Shown here: positions 26,664-35,172 of the stretch, in pieces
Layout of the letters: each line of letters begins with the position of its first letter
Numbering within the stretch: the first letter of the stretch is position 1
Assembly: GCA_031553755.1 (NCBI GenBank)
Contig: JAVBKZ010000021.1
Location: 1 to 64,000, forward strand
DNA: 64,000 nt
Origin: JAIRVZ01 sp031553755
Lineage (GTDB): Bacteria > Bacteroidota > Bacteroidia > Bacteroidales > Azobacteroidaceae
Reading direction: 5' to 3'
Made by a program: the position numbers and the translations under genes
The notes under the pieces: model-generated
The model's database searches: none
Seen by the model: the letters and a program-made list of their open reading frames with translations, nothing else
What the model was told of the DNA's origin: nothing

Positions 26664-28262
26664 TTATTTTATTACAATTTTCTTAACCAAAACTTCTTTG
26701 CCTGCAATAATTTTCACCAGATAAATTCCCTTTTCTACAATTATCCGTTCTTCCGAAGTATCAAATTGTCCGGAAGAAATCAATTGACCGGATATATTTG
26801 TTATCCAATATTTTCCGGGAATTTCAGACTGGATAATAATTTCCTGAGCGGAAGACAATACATTCGTTTGGTCGGAAGAAGTCCGGTAAATTGCGGAACT
26901 TCCGGTTTTTTCGAACATCTGCCATTTCAATAATTGGAATCTGTCGGCTCCGTTGTTTTCGAGTGTTCTCAATCTGTAACCACGATATTTTTTATTTGCT
27001 TCACAATAAAATTTCATGGTGGCGTAACGCGACGGAAATAGAAAATCCCGCACTTCACTGACTGTTTCCCAATCCCTGTCAAAACCCTCTACTATCCACG
27101 ATTTCGGGTCTCTTTCGGGATAATCCTGACATGAAGTCAAGGTGTAATAATTCAATGCCGCTTGATTGGATAATTCTATTTCAACTGAAAAATTGGAAAC
27201 ATCGCCCGAATAGTATTTTTTCGACATATCTCTATCAAACAGATTGTAACATCTTTCGTCAAAAGAGCCGTAAACATACACGCCTAAAGGATTTCCCAAT
27301 ACTTTGTTCTTGAAATCTATTCCTTGCGTGATATCTTCCGGAAAATTCTTTTTATCCGTATTAGTCAAGTAAGGAATACCAAATAATTGAATTTCTCCGA
27401 TTGAACCGCCAGAAGCAGTCACTCTGTAATATTTGGTTGCTTTGTTTGTTTCCTGATGAGCGTTTCTGGTTATCCGGAATAATGCGCCATTTTCGAGGTC
27501 TTCGACTTGCGAAGAGGTTACAACCGAATAATTATTTCCATCGGTTGAATATTCCAACTTCCATGTTTTTGCATTTTTCGAACCATTGGCTCCTGAAGAA
27601 AGCAAATAACCTGTCAACAGATAGGGCATGTCGCATTCTATTTTTATTTCGGCAGAAGAACCTGTATATGAATAAATTGTATATTCATTATTATCAGTTA
27701 GATATGATAAATTATCAGTCGTTTTATTGGAAGTGATGATTGCGTCATCTGTCAAGTCGTAATCGAATGTTACTCTTACCGGTTCCGGGCGCACCATCGA
27801 TACGGATGTAGTCCATATTTCAAACTTATCAATATTGGGGCCTCCGCCATCGTGCGGAGTTATCGCGATGGTGTTTATTCCCTGATTCAGATAAATGTAA
27901 GTGGTCATCATCGCGATAGGCGGCGCATTCCAATCGGAAGTTGTCGTGGGCATTGTTACAATAACTTTGGGATAATTTCCTGATTTGACAGCTATCGAAC
28001 GAATGTGCATGCTTGTGTAATAAGTCCGGAATTCGTAAGTTCCTTCTTTTTCGATATTGACATTCTGGAAAACAATAGCGCTTCCCGAGTCATTATCGCC
28101 AACATAAGAATTGCCGGAATAACCATTCACATACTTTACTTTGGCCGGAGATGTCAATGTCGCGTGCTCTGCTTCCAATTTCAGAACCATTTCCTGTGCA
28201 TGAATGGTGTTGAGCAAGCAAGTTGTCAAAACCAATAAAATGACTAATATTTTATTTTTCAT
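26664..28262 (-). CDS. T9SS-secreted non-catalytic carbohydrate-binding protein (CBM35-like plus F5/8 domains)
   Basis: The 532-residue protein has a signal peptide ending IHAQ, a CBM6/35-type module at about 25-155 (LEAEHATL, GNSYVGDND, NIDKFEIW), two discoidin/F5-8-type domains (about 170-305 and 310-455) and a T9SS domain (about 465-532). No catalytic domain is visible. The first module is almost identical in pattern to those at the start of the SGNH protein and in the 38038-40110 protein, so the same ligand is likely. It would serve as a surface glycan-binding scaffold of the PUL. Confidence 0.8.
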   Translation of the reverse strand: MKNKILVILLVLTTCLLNTIHAQEMVLKLEAEHATLTSPAKVKYVNGYSGNSYVGDNDSGSAIVFQNVNIEKEGTYEFRTYYTSMHIRSIAVKSGNYPKVIVTMPTTTSDWNAPPIAMMTTYIYLNQGINTIAITPHDGGGPNIDKFEIWTTSVSMVRPEPVRVTFDYDLTDDAIITSNKTTDNLSYLTDNNEYTIYSYTGSSAEIKIECDMPYLLTGYLLSSGANGSKNAKTWKLEYSTDGNNYSVVTSSQVEDLENGALFRITRNAHQETNKATKYYRVTASGGSIGEIQLFGIPYLTNTDKKNFPEDITQGIDFKNKVLGNPLGVYVYGSFDERCYNLFDRDMSKKYYSGDVSNFSVEIELSNQAALNYYTLTSCQDYPERDPKSWIVEGFDRDWETVSEVRDFLFPSRYATMKFYCEANKKYRGYRLRTLENNGADRFQLLKWQMFEKTGSSAIYRTSSDQTNVLSSAQEIIIQSEIPGKYWITNISGQLISSGQFDTSEERIIVEKGIYLVKIIAGKEVLVKKIVIK

Positions 28263-28278
28263 ATGTAAATAATTGTTA

Positions 28279-28347
28279 TGCCACTAAGACTCGAAGGCAC
28301 GAAGAAATATTAAATAAAAACTTTGTGACTTTGTGACTTCGTGGTTA
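28279..28347. repeat. CACGAAGACACAAAG-family hairpin
   Basis: Arms CCACTAAGACTCGAAGGCACGAAG (left) and CTTTGTGACTTTGTGACTTCGTGG (right) are imperfect inverted repeats around a TTAAATAAAAA loop. It fills most of the 95-bp junction upstream of the binding-protein gene. In the frame used by GH97 it contains a stop codon. Confidence 0.8.
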
Positions 28348-28357
28348 TTTCCAATCC

Positions 28358-31147
28358 TTAATTTGCATTAATTATTAACTTTTTGGCTGCTACAGATTTA
28401 TTTGTTTGTACCTTGACAATTACAATCATATTATTTTCATATAAATCGAAACTAAAATCCGACTCATTTAATCCGCTTTGAGAATACAGTAATTTTCCGT
28501 GTAAATCATATACATCAACTTTTTGAAGATGGTCATTTATACTGCTGTTGATGTGTATTTTTTTACCTATTGCCGCTATATTTATAGTATTCGCAGATTT
28601 TATAGATGGTTGACTGTTAGGCGCTTTTACATCAGGAATATTTACCGCGGCAGCAACTACAGTTCCGGTGCCGAACGCTCCATAAATCTGATTTGAAACT
28701 TTATTGTTTTCTATGAAAGGACGATAATTACCTTCAGTTGATTTTTCAAGCCAAGCACTCCAACTCAAGGATTGAGAATTGCGATTGTTATAGGCATGCA
28801 ATACGTTTTTGACCATCCAGCTTTTATAAGTATCAGTATCTACACCTGGCATTTCTTCGATGTATTTACGTACGTAACGCATGAGGATACCTTTAAATCC
28901 AACCAAATCTCCTCCACTTGTACATACTTTCAGTACTCCGTAACTGTCGCAGAAATAACTGCCTATTGAATAATCGATTACCTTTTTTGCATCGTCTTGG
29001 TAGGTTGTAGCTTTGCCTTCAAATGTATCACCATAGCGTTCGTAAAGCATCACGGCAGCACCCAGAAAAGTTCCTTGATTGTATGTCGAAGCCCAATAAT
29101 TGTATTTGTCGGTAGACTTTGTGTCATCCCACGAATCGTTTATGTGACCAATCCCTTCCGGAAGTTTCGTCAGATGTTGGCGTTGAAGTTCGTATAGTTT
29201 TTTGGCTTTGACATAGTAAGAGTCGTCTCCGGTTGCTTTAGCGATATAACAGGCTGCTACTTCCATCGGGCCGTTAACACAAGAATTTGTAGTCGGTAAT
29301 CCTTCACACCAACGTAATAGTCCTGCTGCAAAATTTCCTGCCGGAAGCAAAGCTCTATTGTATGTATAGTCAAAATATTCCTTCGCTAAACCTTTATAAT
29401 TCCGCCCCTCATCACCAAACAATAAATGTGCGCGTACCATTCCGATTACCAACCAAGCCAAATCATCGTTATAATCATTGGCTTTCCATCCGGTTTCTCC
29501 AGGTCTTTTATTACTGGTAGCTCCTACATATTGTGTCGCAACAAAGTTGTCGAAGACCTCGTTATACATCATTTTGTAGTCTTCATTTTGAGTCGTTTCA
29601 TACGCGTCTAACAATATTTCCATGTTTTCGGCAGTATCCCAAAATCCGGGTCTTTCAATGACATGTCCGGTTGCGGGTATGGAATTGATTTTGAAAGCAG
29701 GACTATAAGTAGCCGGCATATAAAATTTATCTTTCCACGCGTTTATAATTTCATCGCGCAACTCTACCGTAAACTCATTGGATTGTTCGTTGGCTTTGAC
29801 AAATTTCCAAACTTGTCCTCTTGCTTCCGGATTATCGCTTTTGGCTCCGAGAATGATGAGAGAACCTTCTGTATCCAAAGGTTTGCGCAAGTACTGTCCG
29901 GTATAGCTAACAATGTAATAGCAATTTTCTTTGCCTTCAACCGGAGTGAGTGTCCATTGAGCAGCAGTACTTATGGTTGACTTTTGCACAACATCAGTTC
30001 CGCTTGCTGTCAAATATCTACGTGTATAAGCATTTTGAAAAATAAATTTTTGTCCGCTTTTTGTGGCTATCCAACGTTGAGAGTTTACTTCAGCATTGGT
30101 GTATGCTTTCATTTTTGTATCGGTAACGAAAGAAGAATTTTCTACCGAGAGGATTTTATTTCCCTCAAAGGGAAATATTCCGAAAGTGCCGCCGGCTTCC
30201 ATAGGAGATGGGGATACTTCATCATAATCGGCAAAAAACTCGATTTCAAAAACCCGGGCAGTTCCGTTACTGCTTTGTTCCGCTTGAGTAATCGTAAACA
30301 TTATATCGTCCGAAACAATATTTCCGATATAAGTATGAGTTGAAACATTTTTATTGTTTCCGGTAACATTGATAATATCTTGATATATGCCATTCTCTTT
30401 TGCTTGAAATTTGAAATTCCGGGTATTCCAAGCGGATTGATTTTCTCCTTCACCGGCATGATGTACGATTATTTTGCGGATTTTCACCGGTTCAGTAAAA
30501 GTCATACTCATCCATTTGTTGCCGGAGTTGTTTGCACACCATTTGGTATAATAGTGGCTATCAAAAGCTTTTCCCATGGATTCTCCTTCTCCTTTTTGAG
30601 AAGAGCCTGTTACTTTGTGCGGATACACTCTTCTCATAGGAGTTGCTTCAATCATATTTGTAGCTTTTTTTCCGAATATTTCGAACTCATAAATACGGGC
30701 AATCCCGTTGTCTGTTTGCGTTGCTTTATCTATTTGGAGGCGCAACGCGATAGTGGTAAATGAAGCCGGTTCATGAGTAGTGGTTGATTTATTATTTCCC
30801 GTAACGGAAACAACATCAATCCATTCTCCTGCTTCATAAGTTTGTATCCTATACTCTGATGTATTATAATCAGCGCTTTCTCCGCCTGCTTGCGCATGCT
30901 GAAGGGTCATTTTGCAAATCTCAACAGGTTCATTAAAAATGAGTTCAAGATATTTCACCGGACTGGAATTATCACACCATTTTGTTTTTAAGTTTCCATC
31001 AAATGCTTTTGACATGGCTTCGTTCGAGTTGGCTTGACCTGAACCATTAATTGTAAAACCAGTCAGTTTGGTATCACATTGAGCATTTACATTAAAACAT
31101 GTAGTGATAATCCATAAAAATGAAATGATAAACAAATATTTATTCAT
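28358..31147 (-). CDS. T9SS-secreted GH76 enzyme with two F5/8 domains and a ricin-type lectin domain
   Basis: The start was set at 31147, where MNKYLFIISFLW begins a clean signal peptide ending NVNAQ. The reading frame is open for 41 more codons upstream, but that part comes from a hairpin repeat. Domains: two F5/8-type C (about 23-155 and 160-295), a ricin-B/beta-trefoil-like region (about 300-450), a GH76 alpha/alpha barrel (about 455-820) and a T9SS domain. The catalytic Asp pair of GH76 is present as D561-D562 (NDDLAW). Characterised GH76 enzymes are endo-alpha-1,6-mannanases. A lipoprotein GH76 is also in the operon. Confidence 0.85.
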   Translation of the reverse strand: MNKYLFIISFLWIITTCFNVNAQCDTKLTGFTINGSGQANSNEAMSKAFDGNLKTKWCDNSSPVKYLELIFNEPVEICKMTLQHAQAGGESADYNTSEYRIQTYEAGEWIDVVSVTGNNKSTTTHEPASFTTIALRLQIDKATQTDNGIARIYEFEIFGKKATNMIEATPMRRVYPHKVTGSSQKGEGESMGKAFDSHYYTKWCANNSGNKWMSMTFTEPVKIRKIIVHHAGEGENQSAWNTRNFKFQAKENGIYQDIINVTGNNKNVSTHTYIGNIVSDDIMFTITQAEQSSNGTARVFEIEFFADYDEVSPSPMEAGGTFGIFPFEGNKILSVENSSFVTDTKMKAYTNAEVNSQRWIATKSGQKFIFQNAYTRRYLTASGTDVVQKSTISTAAQWTLTPVEGKENCYYIVSYTGQYLRKPLDTEGSLIILGAKSDNPEARGQVWKFVKANEQSNEFTVELRDEIINAWKDKFYMPATYSPAFKINSIPATGHVIERPGFWDTAENMEILLDAYETTQNEDYKMMYNEVFDNFVATQYVGATSNKRPGETGWKANDYNDDLAWLVIGMVRAHLLFGDEGRNYKGLAKEYFDYTYNRALLPAGNFAAGLLRWCEGLPTTNSCVNGPMEVAACYIAKATGDDSYYVKAKKLYELQRQHLTKLPEGIGHINDSWDDTKSTDKYNYWASTYNQGTFLGAAVMLYERYGDTFEGKATTYQDDAKKVIDYSIGSYFCDSYGVLKVCTSGGDLVGFKGILMRYVRKYIEEMPGVDTDTYKSWMVKNVLHAYNNRNSQSLSWSAWLEKSTEGNYRPFIENNKVSNQIYGAFGTGTVVAAAVNIPDVKAPNSQPSIKSANTINIAAIGKKIHINSSINDHLQKVDVYDLHGKLLYSQSGLNESDFSFDLYENNMIVIVKVQTNKSVAAKKLIINAN

Positions 31148-31257
31148 GTTGTATATTTTTTCTAATTGTTTTGCTTTAATATGAAAGACCCTTTGCTCAT
31201 TTATATTTTTCTCGTTTTTAAGTAACCGTTTAATTTTATAATCGGGATTTTTTTTGA

Positions 31258-31380
31258 GCCACGAAGCCACAAAGGCACAAAGTCTTTCAAACCGCTAACA
31301 CAGTTAAAATTAAATTCTCCATGCTCTCCGTATCTCTATGGTAATAAAATAAAAACTTTGTGTCTTTGTGTCTTCGTGGC
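31258..31380. repeat. Long CACGAAGACACAAAG-family hairpin
   Basis: Outer arms 31258-31282 (GCCACGAAGCCACAAAGGCAC) and 31354-31380 (CTTTGTGTCTTTGTGTCTTCGTGGC) pair. The loop holds a second family member (CTCCATGCTCTCCGTATCTCTATGG). It lies between the SGNH and GH76 genes. It accounts for the misleading 5' extension of the GH76 reading frame. Confidence 0.8.
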
Positions 31381-31425
31381 AAAAAAGACTCATTTTTAGC
31401 CTGATTCGAAATTTTCAAACAGTTT

Positions 31426-34400
31426 TTAATTCTCAATAAGCAATTTAGCTTGTTCAGTCATTTGATTTTTGGTCAACCGGATAATATAGCATCCGGATAC
31501 CAGGTTTTCAGTAGGAATTCCTGAAGATTCATATTTTTCCTGTTCGTAAACAAGTTGTCCTTGTATGGAATAAATTTTCAGGTGACCGGTTCCGTTCAGG
31601 AATACTTTATCTCCTCTTTTTGCCGGATTCGGATGAACAGTTAGCTTTTGCGTAGTAATGGATGTATTCTTTATGCTATTCGAAACTTGTTGTTTGAATA
31701 TTTCAAATTCATAAAGATTGATTTTCTTTTCATCTCCCATCCGGTCGGCAGGAATTTCGAGTTTCACATAACGGGCTTCTTTGGCCGGATTGATTACCTC
31801 TGTTTTGATATTTTCAGAGCTTTTTCCTGTAACATCCACTAATTTTTCCCAGCTCAATAAGTCGGAGCTGACGGAAATTTTATATCCGTCGATATTTTGT
31901 GTAGATGAATTGATTGATTTAGCGTCATACAATTTGAATTCAGAAATTGCATATTTGTCTTTCAGGTCAACTACTACATATTTATCGCCATTGGATGTAG
32001 TCCATTTTCCGTTAGGCGTATTTTTATTTCCATCAAATAATGCTACGGCGGCTTGCTGAATATCCGGTGATGTTTGTTGTTCCAAAACCGGTTTCCCTAC
32101 ACTGATTAGTTCTTTCTCGTATCTGGATTCAACCGATTTGCGGCCATAAAACTGAAAACTGAAAATGCGGATAGTAGTGATTCCTTTTGGCACAAACTTG
32201 ATATAACGCGCTTTAGTCGGAGTGATTTCTTTGATTTTGCGTGTAACTTCTCCTTGTCCTGTTTCGTGTACCACTTCTTGCCAGTCAGCAAGTCCGGTTC
32301 CGGTAGTACTTACATAGATGTAATATTCAGGAACATTTTCATATTTTTCCAATGTTTTGCAATCATCAATAACAAATTTATCCACATCGTAGAAATCCGA
32401 CAATTCAATGATTACGGAATGCGATGAGGCGTTATAGCTCCACTTCTTGGTTTTATTGGCGGGAACATCTTTGTCTAACAGTAGATTTTCTGCTCCCTGG
32501 TCAGTATAACCGCCTGTGTAGGAATGAATTTTAGCGATACGCACACCTAAACCATCATTTGGTGTAATACTGATTAATGGAGAACCACCTACGGGAGGCG
32601 TAGAGTTTGTCAGTTCCAGTGTGTTGGTCGATTGAGCCAAGTTTACCAAAGGCTCGGCACCTCCCAATGGAGCATAAATTTCCAAACTGGATTTCATCAT
32701 TTTACCGTTATTCACATATTCAATTTCTTCGGCATTCATTCCTGCACGCCAGAAAAATAATTCGCGGTATGCTATTTCATCAGGAGAATCAGCTCCTGCC
32801 AACACAAATTTCTTCGGACAAAGTTTCTCGTATATTTCGCCTACTTTTACTTTATCAACATACAACATGGTAATTCCCCAAGCATAATAATGTGTCAGGG
32901 TAATTCTTTTCCATTGTCCATCGTTTACTGCCATGGTTGTACGGATTATTTTTTCCGAAGGAGTTTCATATATCAATTTTCCATCGTCATCGATTTTCAG
33001 GAATCCGTTGCCGATTTGATTTTCAAACCAGGCAACCAATCCTTTGCCTGACGTTTGCATATCAAATGAAATGGTAAACGGATGAACTGTATTTTCGGGA
33101 ATAAGCACAATGCTTTTGTCTGTATTTTTGTTTCCTAATGGGTAGGAAGTTCTACTTATTCTCACAGGTAATGCTTTACCGGCTTCCAACGCGTCGAACA
33201 AAGAAGGCACCATGGCATAGAAAAATTCTTCGTGTCCTGCTGTATTCGGATGCGCGTTATCGTTCATATAACCGTTTGCCCAACGTCCGGCTCCATCATC
33301 AATCGCTCCAAGCGTATTGATACTTGGTAAATCCCATTCATGAATCAACAAATTCAGTTTTTTGACATAATTATAATCTGTCGCGTTAAAATCGCCACGA
33401 GTATAATTATTGGCCATAACAGGAACAATTCCGGCATCTCTGGCTTGTTTGATAGCTTTCAACATATTATCGCGATAGCTGTTATACGCAGGTTCTCCGT
33501 TTTCGTGAATTCCTTCATTTCCCAAAGAAAGTGCATACAATACATAACTGCTGCAATTGCTCATTAAGTCGCGTTCCCAACGGTCTAAAAGGGCGCTCGT
33601 ACTATTTCCCCCGATGGAAATATTGGAAGTTGTCCAATCCAACCCTAAGCCTTTTTCTTTACGTTCTTTTAATAAATTGGTGTACATGTATGCCCAACCA
33701 AAATTACTCATCGCCCCCGCGCCAACGGCTACGGATGAACCCATATAAGAAATTTTAAGGTCATTTATTTCTCCGCAGGATACACTATATGTGTAATTTT
33801 TCAAATCAATCGTAATATCATACGGACCTCCGTTCATATTCGTACGGAAATTATCTACGGTAACACCGAATTGGGTAGCTTGTGTTTGCGAAATTACCTG
33901 ATTGGTATCTTTGATTCTTTTCAGGACTTCCTGAGATGATTTATTTATCACGAAATTAAAATACGGGTTTCCGTCAAACTCTTTTACTAATGTATGACGA
34001 GCCGACCAAACTCCATTTCCTTGGTAAGTAAGAGGAGAACCTTTGGTTACATCAGTTCCTCCGGGAACTGCATTTCCGACAATATCCAACGCAGTAATAG
34101 GCAGGACTGTATACGTTTTATTCGTGAGGTTGATGGTTATCCTTACCGGACCTGTAGTTGTAGCTTGTATCGGATTTCCATTTTCGATAAGCGTTCCTGC
34201 TGTAGCTCCGGCCCCATATTGAATCGCATTGCCGTTTCCTAAATCACGAGAGAAAGTGAATGAACCTTCTTTCAATGAAGTATAAATCTCAAAGTTATTG
34301 GTAAGCATCAAATCTAACCCTGTAATCATGCGCATTTCAACCGGATTGGTATCTTCCGAAGCAGAGCCGTTAAAGCTTGCAGCTCCCAATTGGCCGCTGA

Positions 34401-35139
34401 TATGAATCTCTATTTCGTCGGAAAGTGATTTAGACCCAAAGTAGATAGTTGCTTTTACTTTTACCGTACCATTTTTTTTAGGAGATAGAACTCCTTTGTC
34501 ACTGATAGCGGCAACAGATGTATTGTCTACTTCCCATTTAATTGAGCCATAACCGGAACCTACAGGCAATATGGTTGTCGCAATTTGTGATGTCTGTCCG
34601 GCAGATGTAATATCACTACCCGAAAGTTTTATAGAAGTTGGAGCTGCTATTTCGGTAGTGTAAATTTCAAATTTGTCCATATTCGGACCTCCAACTCCTT
34701 GCTGATTCGGATATGGAGTTATTTTTATTGTATTTTTACCTTGATTGAGGTAAATATGGGTACTCATTGATGCGACCGGAGGCGCATTCCAATCGGGAGT
34801 AGTAGTGAGATTTGTTGAAGTCGCTTCAGGAAAGTCATTTATTTTGACTGCGATAGACCTAAGTTGCATGCTCGTGTAATAGGTTTTAAACTCATAAGTA
34901 CCTTCCTGAGCAATTTCCACATCTGTGAAAACTATGGAACTTCCAAAATTATTATCCCCGACATACGCGTTTCCGGAATAACCGGCTACAGTTTTAACTT
35001 TAGCAGGTAGAGTCAGTGTTCCTGATTCAGCTTCAAGAGATTTTACCAATGTTTGAGCTTTCAATGCCGGTATCAGCGATAAACATAATAAACTCAAAAA
35101 CAAAATTTTTCTCGAAATGATAAATTTTATCCGTTCCAT
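31426..35139 (-). CDS. Giant T9SS-secreted SGNH esterase with multiple carbohydrate-binding modules
   Basis: The 1237-residue protein has a signal peptide (1-29), a CBM35-like module (30-162), a bacterial Ig-like Big_2 domain (165-250), two SusE-like starch-module regions (250-350 and 350-455) and an SGNH/GDSL esterase (460-645). A LamG/concanavalin-like domain (655-815), two F5/8-type domains (850-1005 and 1020-1155) and a T9SS domain with the classic HPNPAKRGD start follow. In the esterase, G467-S468-S469 replaces GDS, with G511 (SIGGNST), N541 (LGNEG) and D627/H630 (DNAHP) as the other blocks. It probably deacylates the PUL glycan at the surface. The residue assignment is from motif spacing only. 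Confidence 0.82.
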   Translation of the reverse strand: MERIKFIISRKILFLSLLCLSLIPALKAQTLVKSLEAESGTLTLPAKVKTVAGYSGNAYVGDNNFGSSIVFTDVEIAQEGTYEFKTYYTSMQLRSIAVKINDFPEATSTNLTTTPDWNAPPVASMSTHIYLNQGKNTIKITPYPNQQGVGGPNMDKFEIYTTEIAAPTSIKLSGSDITSAGQTSQIATTILPVGSGYGSIKWEVDNTSVAAISDKGVLSPKKNGTVKVKATIYFGSKSLSDEIEIHISGQLGAASFNGSASEDTNPVEMRMITGLDLMLTNNFEIYTSLKEGSFTFSRDLGNGNAIQYGAGATAGTLIENGNPIQATTTGPVRITINLTNKTYTVLPITALDIVGNAVPGGTDVTKGSPLTYQGNGVWSARHTLVKEFDGNPYFNFVINKSSQEVLKRIKDTNQVISQTQATQFGVTVDNFRTNMNGGPYDITIDLKNYTYSVSCGEINDLKISYMGSSVAVGAGAMSNFGWAYMYTNLLKERKEKGLGLDWTTSNISIGGNSTSALLDRWERDLMSNCSSYVLYALSLGNEGIHENGEPAYNSYRDNMLKAIKQARDAGIVPVMANNYTRGDFNATDYNYVKKLNLLIHEWDLPSINTLGAIDDGAGRWANGYMNDNAHPNTAGHEEFFYAMVPSLFDALEAGKALPVRISRTSYPLGNKNTDKSIVLIPENTVHPFTISFDMQTSGKGLVAWFENQIGNGFLKIDDDGKLIYETPSEKIIRTTMAVNDGQWKRITLTHYYAWGITMLYVDKVKVGEIYEKLCPKKFVLAGADSPDEIAYRELFFWRAGMNAEEIEYVNNGKMMKSSLEIYAPLGGAEPLVNLAQSTNTLELTNSTPPVGGSPLISITPNDGLGVRIAKIHSYTGGYTDQGAENLLLDKDVPANKTKKWSYNASSHSVIIELSDFYDVDKFVIDDCKTLEKYENVPEYYIYVSTTGTGLADWQEVVHETGQGEVTRKIKEITPTKARYIKFVPKGITTIRIFSFQFYGRKSVESRYEKELISVGKPVLEQQTSPDIQQAAVALFDGNKNTPNGKWTTSNGDKYVVVDLKDKYAISEFKLYDAKSINSSTQNIDGYKISVSSDLLSWEKLVDVTGKSSENIKTEVINPAKEARYVKLEIPADRMGDEKKINLYEFEIFKQQVSNSIKNTSITTQKLTVHPNPAKRGDKVFLNGTGHLKIYSIQGQLVYEQEKYESSGIPTENLVSGCYIIRLTKNQMTEQAKLLIEN

Positions 35140-35172
35140 GATTATTAGATTTTTTATTTGATTCTACTCTGA

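Noticed and set aside
27401..27736. Plus-strand open frame of 111 codons inside the binding-protein gene
   Set aside because: It is fully antisense to a well-supported gene with domains and sorting signal, and has no motif of its own.
31148..31270. Longer GH76 start at 31270
   Set aside because: The extension is charged, has no signal function and overlaps the end of a hairpin repeat; the ATG at 31147 opens a clean signal peptide.
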